DNA from: Streptomyces himalayensis subsp. himalayensis
GTDB taxonomy: Bacteria; Actinomycetota; Actinomycetes; Streptomycetales; Streptomycetaceae
NCBI RefSeq assembly: GCF_013778455.1
Contig: NZ_JACEHE010000003.1
Location: 186,001 to 250,000 of the forward strand
DNA length: 64,000 nt
Direction: 5' to 3'
Of this stretch, positions 53,588 to 63,227 are shown in pieces (position 1 is the stretch's first letter; every line of letters begins with the position of its first letter). A model generated the notes under the pieces. That model saw only the letters and a list, made by a program, of their open reading frames with translations. It searched no databases and had not been told where the DNA came from. Position numbers and translations under genes: made by a program.

Positions 53588-53630
53588 GTCGGGACGACAG
53601 GATTTGAACCTGCGACCCCTTGACCCCCAG
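53588..53630 (-). tRNA. Partial tRNA-Pro(GGG), 3' half; probable attachment site copy 2
   Basis: Base-for-base identical to 36616-36658 and in the same orientation. Here the match to a tRNA ends right at the anticodon loop, since the following bases (CGGTCG) do not complete the stem. With an integrase remnant on its left and an arm like that of copy 1 on its right (to about 53760), it looks like an attP-type junction rather than the tRNA-restoring end. Confidence 0.8.
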
Positions 53631-53900
53631 CGGTCGACCTCGGTTTGAAGACTTGTGCAACCGTTCCGCGCCCGCGAACGCAGTCATAGCCGGTTACCGG
53701 ACATCGATGCCCCGTCCGCTCCGACAGTGGCTCGTCCGACGCACTTGGAGACAGCAACAGCCGACGAACTCGCGGACACGGGCGGCGGTGATGCCCTCTC
53801 GCTGCTCGACGGCGAGTGGGTCGCGCCTCGAGTTCGATGAGTGGGCCGAGGCCGACGGCGCGGGTGTAGACGTTACTCTCCAGAGTGAGGGGGAGGCCTG

Positions 53901-54331
53901 GTGGACGGAGCCCGGCTGCTCGATGACGAGAGCCCCAATGTCGCACACATGATGGCGTTTCGGACCTCTCCCCAGAGATCGCCGAGCAGTTGGAGCACGC
54001 CCAACAGTGCGGCTGGTTCGCCGGGCGGTCGGCTGACCACCCTTCCGGTGGAGACCCTGCGGCGCCTCGCCACCGATTCCGAGCCCCGCGATCCAGGCCC
54101 TGACCACCGCCTCCCCGGCCTTCCGGCGAGGCTGCCGGTTGACGAGGTTCCGTCCGCCGCTCGATTGCCGATCACCCAAGCCTGCTGGTGCCGGCGGCTC
54201 TGCTGCGTCTCCTCGCCGACCCGATGGAGCGGGCCGTGGAGACCGCGGCCCGCTCCGCCGCCTTCCCGGCTGGTGCGGTCGAGCGGCTGCTCGCGCCAGC
54301 GGGGGCCGCGAAGGGAGTTACCGGCTCGTGA
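53901..54331 (+). pseudogene. Decayed leucine-rich-repeat-variant (LRV-like) protein
   Basis: Pieces of a repeat protein appear in alternating plus frames: DGARLLDDESPNVAHMMAF, then LSPEIAEQLEHAQQCGWFAG, then PVETLRRLATDSEP, and finally HPSLLVPAALLRLLADPMER and AVETAARSAAFPAGAVERLL to a stop at 54329-54331. The repeated helical L-x-x-L-A-x-D pattern fits LRV-type proteins. At least two frameshifts make it inactive. It runs tail to tail with the FMN reductase gene, overlapping its end. Confidence 0.5.
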
Positions 54332-54923
54332 CGTAGGGGCGGTCGCGGCGGGCGTCATGGAGGACCGAGCCCCACCAGAGCAGCTGGTCGAGCATGACCT
54401 TGGCGGCGCCTTCCGGGCCCTCCGGGTCGAGGAGTGTGCCGTCCGGGGAGAAGAGCAGGTAGTAGCGGGGGAAGGAGACGTAGTCGCGGACGGTGTGGGC
54501 CTGCAACTCGTTGAAGACCTGCTGCAGTTGCTCGATCGCCAGCAGGCCGCCGCTGGCTCCGCTGTAGCCGACGAAGCCGATCGGCTTGGCCTGCCACTCG
54601 GTGTAGTGCCAGTCGATGGCGGCCTTCAGGGAGGCCGGGAAACTGCGGTTGTAGTCGGGCGTCACAACGACGACTGCATCGGCAGCCTTGAGCCGCCGGG
54701 TCAGTCCGGCCATCCCGGCGGGACGGGGCAGCTCGGGCTGCATCGCCGACGGCACGGACGGCAGTTCGAGCGGAATGTCGGTGTCCGCCAGATCGATCAG
54801 GTCGACCGCGAACTCGCCCTGCCATTCAGCCTGTTCGATGAACCAGTTTGCTACCACCGGGCCGAAGCGCCCCTACCGGACGCTGCCGACGATCACTGCG
54901 AGGTTCAGCCGCTCACTGGGCAT
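54318..54923 (-). pseudogene. NADPH-dependent FMN reductase with in-frame amber codon
   Basis: From ATG 54923 (preceded by AGAGGAG) the frame reads MPSERLNLAVIVGSVR, then TAG (54873-54875), then GRFGPVVANWFIEQAEWQGE and a complete flavodoxin-like FMN reductase (LIDLADTDIPLELP, VVVVTPDYNRSFPASLKAAI, GFVGYSGASGGLLAIEQLQ). Only the codon after GSVR, expected to be Glu or similar, is wrong. Restart at GTG 54857 would lose the first strand and the FMN phosphate loop. So it is either freshly inactivated or a sequence error. Confidence 0.8.
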
Positions 54924-55085
54924 GGTTGTGCTCCTCTTACGGGGTGGTTGGGTGGCTGACCCCCAGGCGGGGCCCGCGCAACTCCAAGCTGCCGGGCGGG
55001 CGGAGGAGGAGGAGGAGGAAGGCCGCGCGGAGAGTGGTAGTGGCAGGCCACGATCCGGTACGACACCGGGTGTTACGTTCGTCGA

Positions 55086-55933
55086 GTGAGCGACAACGAG
55101 CTGGGCCTGTTCCTGCGCCTGCGCCGTGAGGCCGTTACGCCGACCGAGGTTGGGTTGCCTGCAGGGCCGCGCCGCCGTACCCCCGGACTGCGCCGCGCGG
55201 AGTTGGCGACGCTTGCCGGGGTCAGCGTCGAGTACGTCACCAGGCTGGAGCAGGGGCGGGATCGGCGGCCGTCGGCGCAGGTGTTGTCGGCGCTGGCGGA
55301 CGCGCTGCGGCTCACCGCCAGCGAGCGGGTCCACCTGCACCGGCTCGCCAAGGGCGCTGACGCAGGCTTCAGTTGCATGGGCGGGGCCGGGCCGAACAGG
55401 GTGGTGAGGCCCACCGTGCGGGCGCTGCTCGACCGCTTGGAACCGGCGCCCGCTGTGGTGCTGAACCGGCTGAACGGGATCCTGGCCTGCACGGACGGGT
55501 ACCGGCGGCTGGCCGAGCCGAACGGGGTGCTGGACGGCGGCCGACCGAACCTTGCGCGCTTCGTCTTCACCGATCCGCGGGCGCGCACCGCCTACCCGGA
55601 CTGGGACAAAGTCGCCGACGAACAGGTCGCAGCCCTCAAGCAGGGGCCGGGACAGTCCGATGCCCATGTCGGCGCGTTGATGAACGAGTTGGCCCTGTCG
55701 TGCGGGGCGGAGTTCGCCGGGCGGCTGGAGACACTGCCGGGGCTGCCGCGGGTGAGCGGAGTCATGCGGGTGGTCCATCCGGAGGTGGAGGAGTTGCGGC
55801 TGGCATACAAACGCTCGAACTGGCCGCCGACGACGACCAGCGGCTCGTCGTCCACCTACCGGCCGACGACGCGACCGCCGCCGCGCTCGACCGCCTCACC
55901 GGCCGTCACCCAGGCGCCCTCCGGGCAGTCTGA
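55086..55933 (+). pseudogene. MmyB-like XRE-family regulator with late frameshift
   Basis: Starts GTG with LGLFLRLRREAVTPTEVGLP and RRTPGLRRAELATLAGVSVE, the helix-turn-helix of MmyB-type regulators (YVTRLEQGRDRRPSAQVLSA). The ligand-binding domain follows (VVLNRLNGILACTDGYRRL, DWDKVADEQVAALK). Near 55812 one base is missing: the open frame turns to TTTSGSSSTY nonsense and runs to 56261, while the next frame gives TLELAADDDQRLVVHLPADD to a stop at 55933, the normal C-terminus. Divergent from the FMN reductase; MmyB-type regulators commonly control such a neighbouring oxidoreductase gene. Confidence 0.8.
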
Positions 55934-56399
55934 GCGGGCAGCCATCGGCGTGTGCGAGGAACTGCACGGGGCGGAGGTAACGGCGTTGTGCCTTCCGCAG
56001 CACGCAGTTCGCCTGGATCCCCGTGGGCGTCAGGTTGATCACACCGTGGGGTTCCGGGGTGGCGCGGCCAGGGCCGTGGGAGGTCAGCGACGAGCTGTTG
56101 GCAGTGATCGGGCTCGGACCGACGGGTCCGGGAACCGCTGCGCCCGGCGAAGGTCCCGTTCATCGACCTCATCGCGGCCGCGTCCTCGTACGGCAGCTCG
56201 GCGAAACAAAACACTGCGTGCCGCGGCAGCCCCGCACAAGATGCGGCCCGCGCGCAAGTGAGACTGGGGGATTCCGTCAAGCGACCGAGCCGACTGCTCC
56301 CGGCTGCAAGAATGACCTGGCCATCCGTTCGGCGTACAGTGGCGGGCACGCTGTGTGCCCCGACGCGTATGCCTTCGACAAGTGGGAAGCCCTCAAGCC
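55934..56399. other. Stretch without a supported gene
   Basis: About 465 bases. A minus-strand patch around 55930-56050 reads HGVINLTPTGIQANCVLRKA and looks protein-like, but no start, stop or family fits. The promoter of the operon beginning at 56400 should lie in the right half; CGTTCGGCGTACAGT near 56330 offers a weak -10-like element. Confidence 0.3.
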
Positions 56400-58742
56400 A
56401 TGGCCGCGCAGCGCAGCTCCGCCGAGCACATTCCTTCCGTCCACCAGCTCAAGGTCGGTCTGGAGGGGGTGAAACCGCCGGTGTGGCGACGGCTGGTGGT
56501 GCCCTCGGACATCACGCTGGGGTCGCTGCACGACGTAATCCAGGTGGCGTTCGGCTGGGAGAACATGCACCTGCACGCCTTCGAGGACCGCTCGGGCGGG
56601 CGGTACGCCCCGCCAGAAGACGCCAGCGTCCCGGTCTTCGACGAGGAAGAGGCCGCCCTCGTGGACGTCCTGCCGCGTACCGGCGACCGTATGGACTACA
56701 CCTACGACTTCGGCGACGACTGGCTGCACCGGATCGCGGTGGAGGCGGTACACCCCGCCGAGGAGGGCGACGGGGAGCGCGCGCTGTGCATAGGCGGGCG
56801 GCGGGCCATGCCCCCCGCCGAGGACCTTGGCGGCGTGTGGGGGCTGGCCGAGCTGCTGGAGCGGTACGAGGACGGGGAGCGCCCGATCCCCACGGTCGTC
56901 CGGCACGGCGGTGAGGAGTGGGCGGAGTACGACAGCCTGCGTGACGAGGTGCTGGTGGGCCTTTACGAGGAGGGCTTCGACCCGGCTGCCTTCGACCCCG
57001 CCGAGCTCACCCGGGAGCTTACGCAAGTGCCGCTGCGGCGGGCGGCGGGCACGCGGCGCAAGGGGTGCGGCGAGGCGGGTGGGCGCCAGGCCCCTCCGAG
57101 GACGTACCGCTGCGAGTGCGGCAGTCTGCACCCGCTGCCCGGCGGCGCGGTCCCGCTCACCGACGGAGACGGGGTGGGCGAACAGGCGTCGCTGTCCGAC
57201 GTCCTCGACGAGTCGCTGTCCGACCTCTTCGATGCCGCGGACATCCGGCTCCCTGCCGTGCGGCTGCCTGGCGAGGCGGAGCTGGCTCGCGCGGTGCGCG
57301 AGGGGCCCGCGTTCATGGCGGCGGTGCGGCTCGGACACTGGTGCGGCGGAGAAAGAAGGGCCCGAAGGGCTTCCGCAGAAGGGCGGTGGCGGGAGACGGG
57401 CGGGAGAGAGCTGACCCCGAAGGGGCTGCTGCGGCCGAAGCTCGCCCGGCAGGCCGTGGAGGAGGCCGAGCTGTGGCGCATCGACCCTGAGGAATGGGGC
57501 GATCCCGAGGGGCGGGCTGCACGGCTGGCGAAGATCCGCAGCGCAGCCGACATGGAGCTGGTGGACCTGCCCTGGGAATGGGCGCTGAGCTGCGGCTTCG
57601 TCAAGGTCGATGCCAACCGCGCACACGCCGGCGACGAGCTGCCGGACCAGGACGACGACGCCGCGCTGCTGGCCGCCTGGCAGGGGGCGGCGGCGGGCGC
57701 GGCGATCGAACTCTCCCTCAACTTCCCCGCGCTGGACGGGCCACTGGGCGGTGTGGCGCCGCTGCGGGCGCTGACCGACGAGGTCCCGCCGCTGGTGTTC
57801 CTCATGCTGCTCGCGGCGTACGGGCTGCCCGACGGGGAGTGGCTGAATGTCGCCGACTACTTCACCGGCGGCCTGGAGGGGTTGCCCGAGGGTCCGGCCC
57901 GGCGGCTGGTGTCGGCGCTGCTCGTCGACCAATACCACGACACCGCGGGGACACTGGAGCTGTTCGGCGCCGCCGAGCGCGAAGGCCACGAACCGCCGCT
58001 GGACGCTTCCCTCACCCTGCTGTTCGACGGCGGCGGGCCGAGCACACTGCCCGCCGGCCGGTTCAGGCTCACCCCGCTGGGCCGCTCGGGTCTGCGCGCG
58101 CTGCTGGTGCAGGTGGGCGTCCCGGCGCCGGTGATCGGTTCGCTGGCCCAGGCGGACGCCCGCGACCTGCTGACCGCGCTCGCCTCGTACCCCTCCGAGA
58201 CGGATGCGGCGGCGGAGGTGGAGGGCTGGCTGGCGGCGCGCTCCACGGCGGACGCGGCGGTGCAGGTGGTGGACGCCTGCGACGGTACGGAGCCGGCCGA
58301 CGCGCTGCGCCGGCTTCAAGCCCCGCGGGTGCTGGCCGCCGTACTGGAAGCGGACCGCACCGGGCGGGTGAAGGCAGTGCTGCGCAAGGCCGCGGTCTCC
58401 CAGGTCACCGGCTGCGCGCACGCGGCAGCGTCCATGCTGCGCCGGATCGGAGAACCCGCCGAGGGGCAAGCCCCGTGGGGCCTGGAGTGGATGCTGGTGG
58501 ACGGCGCTCTGCCGTTCGCCAAGGCGGGCGAACAGGCACTACGCGAAAGGCTGCTGGCCGGTCCCGAGGACGGGAAGCGTCCGCTCGACCAGGTGGCCGA
58601 ACGCGCTGACGACCTGTGGCGCGCCGGCCACCCGCACGCCGGCGAGGTGCTCGGCGCGTTGGCCGACGCCGTCAAGCCCCTCGACAAGGCCCTGGCCAAG
58701 CGGCTGCGGAAGGCGGCGTTCAAGGCGGGGAGCGCCGCGTGA
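56400..58742 (+). CDS. Plasmid pRiA4b ORF-3-family protein with long C-terminal extension
   Basis: A 780-residue protein. Residues about 10-195 match the PRiA4_ORF3 domain (HQLKVGLEGVKPPVWRRLVV, ITLGSLHDVIQVAFGWENMH and LHAF, YTYDFGDDWLHRIAVE, PTVVRHGGEEWAEYDS), whose function is unknown. The remaining 580 residues include a CECGSLHPLPGG segment, an acidic helical region and a tail of helical repeats; no enzyme motif is seen. ATG 56400 has GGGAAG upstream. Its stop overlaps the SNF2 gene's GTG, so the two are translationally coupled. Some family members occur on plasmids and transposons. Confidence 0.8.
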   Translation: MAAQRSSAEHIPSVHQLKVGLEGVKPPVWRRLVVPSDITLGSLHDVIQVAFGWENMHLHAFEDRSGGRYAPPEDASVPVFDEEEAALVDVLPRTGDRMDYTYDFGDDWLHRIAVEAVHPAEEGDGERALCIGGRRAMPPAEDLGGVWGLAELLERYEDGERPIPTVVRHGGEEWAEYDSLRDEVLVGLYEEGFDPAAFDPAELTRELTQVPLRRAAGTRRKGCGEAGGRQAPPRTYRCECGSLHPLPGGAVPLTDGDGVGEQASLSDVLDESLSDLFDAADIRLPAVRLPGEAELARAVREGPAFMAAVRLGHWCGGERRARRASAEGRWRETGGRELTPKGLLRPKLARQAVEEAELWRIDPEEWGDPEGRAARLAKIRSAADMELVDLPWEWALSCGFVKVDANRAHAGDELPDQDDDAALLAAWQGAAAGAAIELSLNFPALDGPLGGVAPLRALTDEVPPLVFLMLLAAYGLPDGEWLNVADYFTGGLEGLPEGPARRLVSALLVDQYHDTAGTLELFGAAEREGHEPPLDASLTLLFDGGGPSTLPAGRFRLTPLGRSGLRALLVQVGVPAPVIGSLAQADARDLLTALASYPSETDAAAEVEGWLAARSTADAAVQVVDACDGTEPADALRRLQAPRVLAAVLEADRTGRVKAVLRKAAVSQVTGCAHAAASMLRRIGEPAEGQAPWGLEWMLVDGALPFAKAGEQALRERLLAGPEDGKRPLDQVAERADDLWRAGHPHAGEVLGALADAVKPLDKALAKRLRKAAFKAGSAA

Positions 58743-61675
58743 GCCGACTCGTCCGGGACATCACCACCGATGCCGTGCCGCTCGCGGACCCCGCTGCCGC
58801 GGCCTGGGCACGCGAGCACCTTGCCGCCGGCGGCTGGGCCGCCGTGTTCGCGCCGGCCGAACCGGGGCAGCCGGCCCGGCTCGGCCGTCTGGTCCTCTAC
58901 CGGCCCTCCGCTGCTGCCCGCCCCGTACCCGCCTCGACCGCCGTACCTCAGGCGGTGGAGCGGGTCCGGCTCGAGCTGGTCCTGCCGCACGGCGGCGGGG
59001 TGCGCACCCGCACCGTCGAGGGGTGGGCGCTCGACCCCGGTGGTGCGCTCGCCCTCCTGCTCGATCCTTCCGAGGCCGCCGTACACCCGTCGCTCGCCGC
59101 ATGGGCGGCCGTCGCCCGCCGCGCCTTGGAGCTGCTGGGCGAGGGGCGCCTGTACCCGGCGCTGACCTCCGACACGTACCCCACCTGGCGCTTCGGGCCG
59201 CCCGGCGCGCGTGGCCGGCGGGACCTGGACGCGCTGGCCGCCGCTCTGCCCCCGCACGCCCACAACCTCCCCGCGCCCCAGACGGACCGCACAGTGCCGC
59301 AGATCGCCGAACCGGCCACCCTGGTACGGGAGTTCTGCGACGCGCTCGCGGACGCCCTGCCGCGCACCCCGGCCGCGCGCTGGGCCGCGCCCGGGAATCC
59401 GTACGCCGACCGCGCGACCGCCCTGCATCCGGGGCTGGCCGAGTGGGCGGCCGAAGCCGCCTCCGAGCGGGCCGCGCAGGTCGGTGTGGAGCTGCGGGTG
59501 GAGCCCCCGGCCGGGCGGCGCCGCGCCTTCCAGGCCGTGCTGCAGCTGCGCACCGCGGCCGACCCCTCGCTGGTCTTGGACGCCGCGGAGCTGTGGGCCG
59601 ACCCCGTGCGCACGCAGCGCCTGCTTGGCCCGCACGCCGAGGCCGAGGCGCTGCTCGCGCTGCGCCGCGCCGCCCGCGCCTGGCAGCCGCTGACCCGCCT
59701 GCTCGCCGAAGCCGCCCCCAGCGCGCTGGGGCTCGACGACGAGGAGGCCATGGAGCTGCTGGGGGATGCCGCCAACGCGCTGCGTACGGCGGGTGTGTGC
59801 GTGCACTGGCCGCGCGAGTTGGTCAAGGCCCTTGAGATGCGGGCGGAGATCGGGGCGGCGACCGCGCCCGGCGCGACCGTGGACACCCTGCTGGGCCGCG
59901 ACGCCCTGCTCGACTTCTCCTGGCACGTGGCGCTCGGCGGCGAGCAACTCACCGAGGGCGAGCTCGACCTGCTCGCCGAGGCCCGCCGCCCGCTGGTCCG
60001 GCTGCGCGACCAGTGGGTCGTCGCCGATCCACGGCTGGTGGCCCGCCTGAAGCGGCAGCGCACCCGCGGCCTCGCCCCGCTCGACGCCCTCCAGGCGGTG
60101 CTCACCGGCGAGGTGGAATGGGACGGCGAGCGCGTGGCGGTGGAAGCGGCCGGCGCCTTCGGCGAGCTGGTCGCCCGGCTGCGCGACCCCGACGCCCGCG
60201 CCCCGATCCGCGTACCGGAGGGCCTGACGGCCACCCTGCGCGACTACCAGAAACGCGGCCTGGCCTGGCTGGCGGACATGACCCGCCTGACGCTCGGCGG
60301 GATCCTCGCGGACGACATGGGCCTGGGCAAGACCGTCACCCTGCTCGCCCTCCACCTGCACCGCCAGGAGCAGCCCGACACCGCGGGCCCCGCCCTCGTG
60401 GTCTGCCCGGCCTCGCTGCTCGGCAACTGGCAGCGCGAGGCCGCCCATTTCGCCTCCGCCGTCCCCGTGCGCCGCTACCACGGCGGTGAGCGCACCCTCG
60501 ACCACCTTGCCGGAGACGAGCTCGTCCTGGTCACCTACGGAGTGCTGCGCAAAGACCGGGAGCGGCTCGCCGCCGTCAAGTGGTCGCTCGTCGCCGCCGA
60601 CGAAGCCCAGCACGTCAAGAACCCGTACGCCACCACCGCCCGCGAGCTGCGTGCCCTGCCCGCCCGCGCCCGCGTCGCGCTCACCGGCACCCCGGTGGAG
60701 AACAACCTCTCCGAGCTGTGGGCGCTGCTCGACTGGACCACCCCCGGTCTGCTCGGCCCGCTGTCCGCCTTCCGCGACCGCTTCGCCAAAGCCATCGAGC
60801 GCGGCGCACTGGGTGCGGACGGCGACGAGGAAACCGCCGAACAGGCCCGGCAGGCCGCCGGGCAACTCGCCCGTCTCACCCGCCCGTTCCTGTTGCGCCG
60901 CCGCAAGTCCGATCCCGGCATCGCCCCCGAGCTCCCGGCCAAGACGGAGACAGACCACCCCATCACCCTCACCCGCGAGCAGGCCGCCCTGTACGAGGCG
61001 CAGGTCCGCGAGACGATGGCCCTCATCGAGAAGGCGGACGGCATCGCCCGCCGAGGGCTGGTACTCAAACTCCTCACCGCGCTCAAGCAGATCTGCAACC
61101 ACCCAGCCCACTACCTGCGCGAAACCGGCCCACTGCCGGGCCGCTCGGGCAAGCTGGAACTCCTCGACGAACTGCTCGACACGGTGGTCGCCGAAGACCA
61201 CAGCGCCCTGGTCTTCACCCAGTACACGCAGATGGGCCGGCTCCTTGAGCGGCACTTCGCCGACCGCGGCATCCGCGCCCGCTACCTGCACGGTGCCACC
61301 CCCGTACCCCGGCGCGAGGACATGGTCGCCGCCTTCCAGCAGGGCGAGTTCCCCGTCTTCCTCCTCTCCCTGAAAGCGGCCGGCACCGGCCTCAACCTCA
61401 CCCGCGCCACTCACGTCGTCCACTACGACCGGTGGTGGAACCCCGCCGTCGAGGACCAGGCCACCGACCGCGCCTACCGCATCGGCCAGGACCGCCCCGT
61501 CCAGGTCCACCGGCTCACCACGCAGGGCACCGTCGAGGACAAGGTCGCCCGCCTGCTCGGCGCCAAGCGCGCCCTCGCGGACCAGATCGTCACCTCCGGC
61601 GAGGCCGCCCTGACCGAACTCTCCGACGCCGACCTCGCCGAACTCGTCGCACTGTCCCACGGAGCCGACGCATGA
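58739..61675 (+). CDS. SNF2/Rad54-family ATP-dependent helicase-like protein
   Basis: A 978-residue member of the bacterial SNF2 (HepA-like) family. About 490 N-terminal residues are an actinobacterial domain of unknown role. The motor follows: RDYQKRGLAWLADM (Q-type motif), GGILADDMGLGKT (Walker A, about 524), AADEAQHVKN (DEAQ box, about 618), LTGTPVENNLSELW (motif III), then the second lobe with GKLELLDELLD, AGTGLNLTRATHVVHYDRWW and QATDRAYRIGQDRPV (motif VI). It should translocate on double-stranded DNA using ATP. Starts at a GTG overlapping the previous stop; its stop overlaps the SWIM gene. The pair is a recurrent actinobacterial arrangement. Confidence 0.92.
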   Translation: MSRLVRDITTDAVPLADPAAAAWAREHLAAGGWAAVFAPAEPGQPARLGRLVLYRPSAAARPVPASTAVPQAVERVRLELVLPHGGGVRTRTVEGWALDPGGALALLLDPSEAAVHPSLAAWAAVARRALELLGEGRLYPALTSDTYPTWRFGPPGARGRRDLDALAAALPPHAHNLPAPQTDRTVPQIAEPATLVREFCDALADALPRTPAARWAAPGNPYADRATALHPGLAEWAAEAASERAAQVGVELRVEPPAGRRRAFQAVLQLRTAADPSLVLDAAELWADPVRTQRLLGPHAEAEALLALRRAARAWQPLTRLLAEAAPSALGLDDEEAMELLGDAANALRTAGVCVHWPRELVKALEMRAEIGAATAPGATVDTLLGRDALLDFSWHVALGGEQLTEGELDLLAEARRPLVRLRDQWVVADPRLVARLKRQRTRGLAPLDALQAVLTGEVEWDGERVAVEAAGAFGELVARLRDPDARAPIRVPEGLTATLRDYQKRGLAWLADMTRLTLGGILADDMGLGKTVTLLALHLHRQEQPDTAGPALVVCPASLLGNWQREAAHFASAVPVRRYHGGERTLDHLAGDELVLVTYGVLRKDRERLAAVKWSLVAADEAQHVKNPYATTARELRALPARARVALTGTPVENNLSELWALLDWTTPGLLGPLSAFRDRFAKAIERGALGADGDEETAEQARQAAGQLARLTRPFLLRRRKSDPGIAPELPAKTETDHPITLTREQAALYEAQVRETMALIEKADGIARRGLVLKLLTALKQICNHPAHYLRETGPLPGRSGKLELLDELLDTVVAEDHSALVFTQYTQMGRLLERHFADRGIRARYLHGATPVPRREDMVAAFQQGEFPVFLLSLKAAGTGLNLTRATHVVHYDRWWNPAVEDQATDRAYRIGQDRPVQVHRLTTQGTVEDKVARLLGAKRALADQIVTSGEAALTELSDADLAELVALSHGADA

Positions 61676-62934
61676 CCCCCGCACGCAAAGCCCCCCGCAC
61701 CGGCAGCCGCGCCTTCGCCGCCACCTGGTGGGGCCAGGCCTGGGTGGACGCCCTGGAGGCCTCCACCCTCGACGTCGGCCGCCTCTCCCGCGGCCGCACC
61801 TACGCCCGCAAGGGCATGGTCGGCCCGGTCACCGCCGCCCCCGGCGTGCTGCGCGCCGAGGTCGAGGGCAGCGCCCCCTGGCCGTACGACGCCGCAGTGC
61901 ACCTGCGCGTCCTCACCGACGCCCAGTGGAACACCCTCCTCGACGCCATCGCCGCGCAGGCCGGCCGCACCGCCGCACTCCTCGACGGCGAGATGCCCGC
62001 CGACCTCGTCGACGACGCCCGCGCCGCCGGCGTCCCCCTGCTGCCCGAACCGGACGAACTCGACCCGGAATGCTCCTGCCCCGACTGGGGCTACCCCTGC
62101 AAACACGCCGCCGCCCTGTGCTACTCCACCGCCGCCCATCTCGACGACGACCCCTTCTGGCTCTTCACCCTCCGCGGCCGCACCAAGGAAGCGGTCCTCG
62201 GCGCGCTGCGCACCCGCCGTCAGGCCCGCACCAACACCGCACCACAAACCGCCGACATGCCCCCCGGCCAGGGCGTGCCCGCCCGCGACGCGTTCGCCTC
62301 CTTCAGCGACGTTTTCACCCCGCCCGCCACCGAGACGGCCGAGGGCGCGCCCGGCGAACCCGAGGCGGCCCCTCACCCCCTCACCACCGCGCCTCCGCCC
62401 GGCGCCCCCTTCACCCTCGACGATCTCGAAGCACTCACCCATGACACCGCTCAGCGCGCCCGCCGCCTCGCCGCCGGGCACACCGCCTCGCTCACCTGCA
62501 CCCCGCTCGAGGACGCCGTACGCCTCGCCGCGACCGGCATCAGCGAGGACTGGTTCCACCAGCTCACACGCGCCACCGGCCTGCCCCCTCTCGACTTCGC
62601 ACGCCTGGTCCGTGCCCTGCGCCACGGCGGACCCGCCGGCGTCGCCGTCGCCCGGGGGCCCCTCACCCCCGACCCTGCCGCCATGGCCGCCGCCCGCACC
62701 GCCCTCGCTGACCCCGACAACGCGGACGACACCGTCGGCACGGTGCGGCTGCGCGCCTGGCGCAACCGCCTCACCGCCGACGACGAGGGCGTCCAGATCC
62801 GCCTCGGCCCCGACAACCGCTGGCACCCCTACACCCAGGAAGACCGCGGCGCCGAATGGTGGCCCTGCGCCCCCGCCACCGCCGACCCCGTCGCCGCCCT
62901 CCTCGCAGCCCGCACCGCCACCGCGCCGCGCTGA
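61672..62934 (+). CDS. SWIM zinc-finger protein
   Basis: A 420-residue protein with a SWIM zinc finger at about residues 133-148: PECSCPDWGYPCKHAAALCY, matching CxCx(n)CxH. The N-terminal part (FAATWWGQAWVDALEASTLD, RGRTYARKGMV) is typical of SWIM partners of bacterial SNF2 proteins. A proline/alanine-rich linker (about 200-255) leads to a helical C-terminal domain. SWIM domains bind DNA or partner proteins, so this is likely the DNA- or target-recognition subunit of the helicase. ATGA overlap with the gene before it. Confidence 0.88.
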   Translation: MTPARKAPRTGSRAFAATWWGQAWVDALEASTLDVGRLSRGRTYARKGMVGPVTAAPGVLRAEVEGSAPWPYDAAVHLRVLTDAQWNTLLDAIAAQAGRTAALLDGEMPADLVDDARAAGVPLLPEPDELDPECSCPDWGYPCKHAAALCYSTAAHLDDDPFWLFTLRGRTKEAVLGALRTRRQARTNTAPQTADMPPGQGVPARDAFASFSDVFTPPATETAEGAPGEPEAAPHPLTTAPPPGAPFTLDDLEALTHDTAQRARRLAAGHTASLTCTPLEDAVRLAATGISEDWFHQLTRATGLPPLDFARLVRALRHGGPAGVAVARGPLTPDPAAMAAARTALADPDNADDTVGTVRLRAWRNRLTADDEGVQIRLGPDNRWHPYTQEDRGAEWWPCAPATADPVAALLAARTATAPR

Positions 62935-62984
62935 CACAACCACAGACTCCCGCCTCAGTTCGCCAACCGATCCGCATGAGCTGG

Positions 62985-63190
62985 GTGACCGTGGCCTTGG
63001 AGCAGTGCTTCCGAGCGGCGATCCGCTTGACAACGTGCCGCTGCTTGCGCGGCACGTCCGCGTCGGCCCGCAACCAAGCATCAACGGGCTTCTTGTACGG
63101 CTTCATGCACGGCGAGACCCGCACCCGGCGTCGCGGCGTCGGCACCGGGGAGGCCAACGCCTCACACAGCAGCCTCACGAGCCCCACCAT
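62985..63190 (-). pseudogene. IS21-family IstA transposase fragment
   Basis: The minus frame reads CEALASPVPTPRRRVR, then KPYKKPVDAWLRADADVPRK and QRHVVKRIAARKH. The order R-x-A-L-A-S-P-V-P, a basic linker, then DAWLRAD..PRKQRH is typical of IstA before its DDE domain. Only about 60 codons survive. It fills much of the gap between the SWIM gene and the VapC gene; the rest (62935-62984 and 63191-63227) shows nothing. Confidence 0.6.
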
Positions 63191-63227
63191 GCCGCGGTCT
63201 CAACCTCCATGGTGAGGCCGGGCTCCG

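Noticed and set aside
55813..56261. C-terminal extension of the MmyB-type regulator to 391 residues
   Set aside because: Sequence after about residue 242 is low-complexity nonsense, and the proper tail is in the next frame.
58316..61684. An 1122-codon minus-strand frame across the SNF2 gene
   Set aside because: Antisense shadow; the plus strand shows all helicase motifs.
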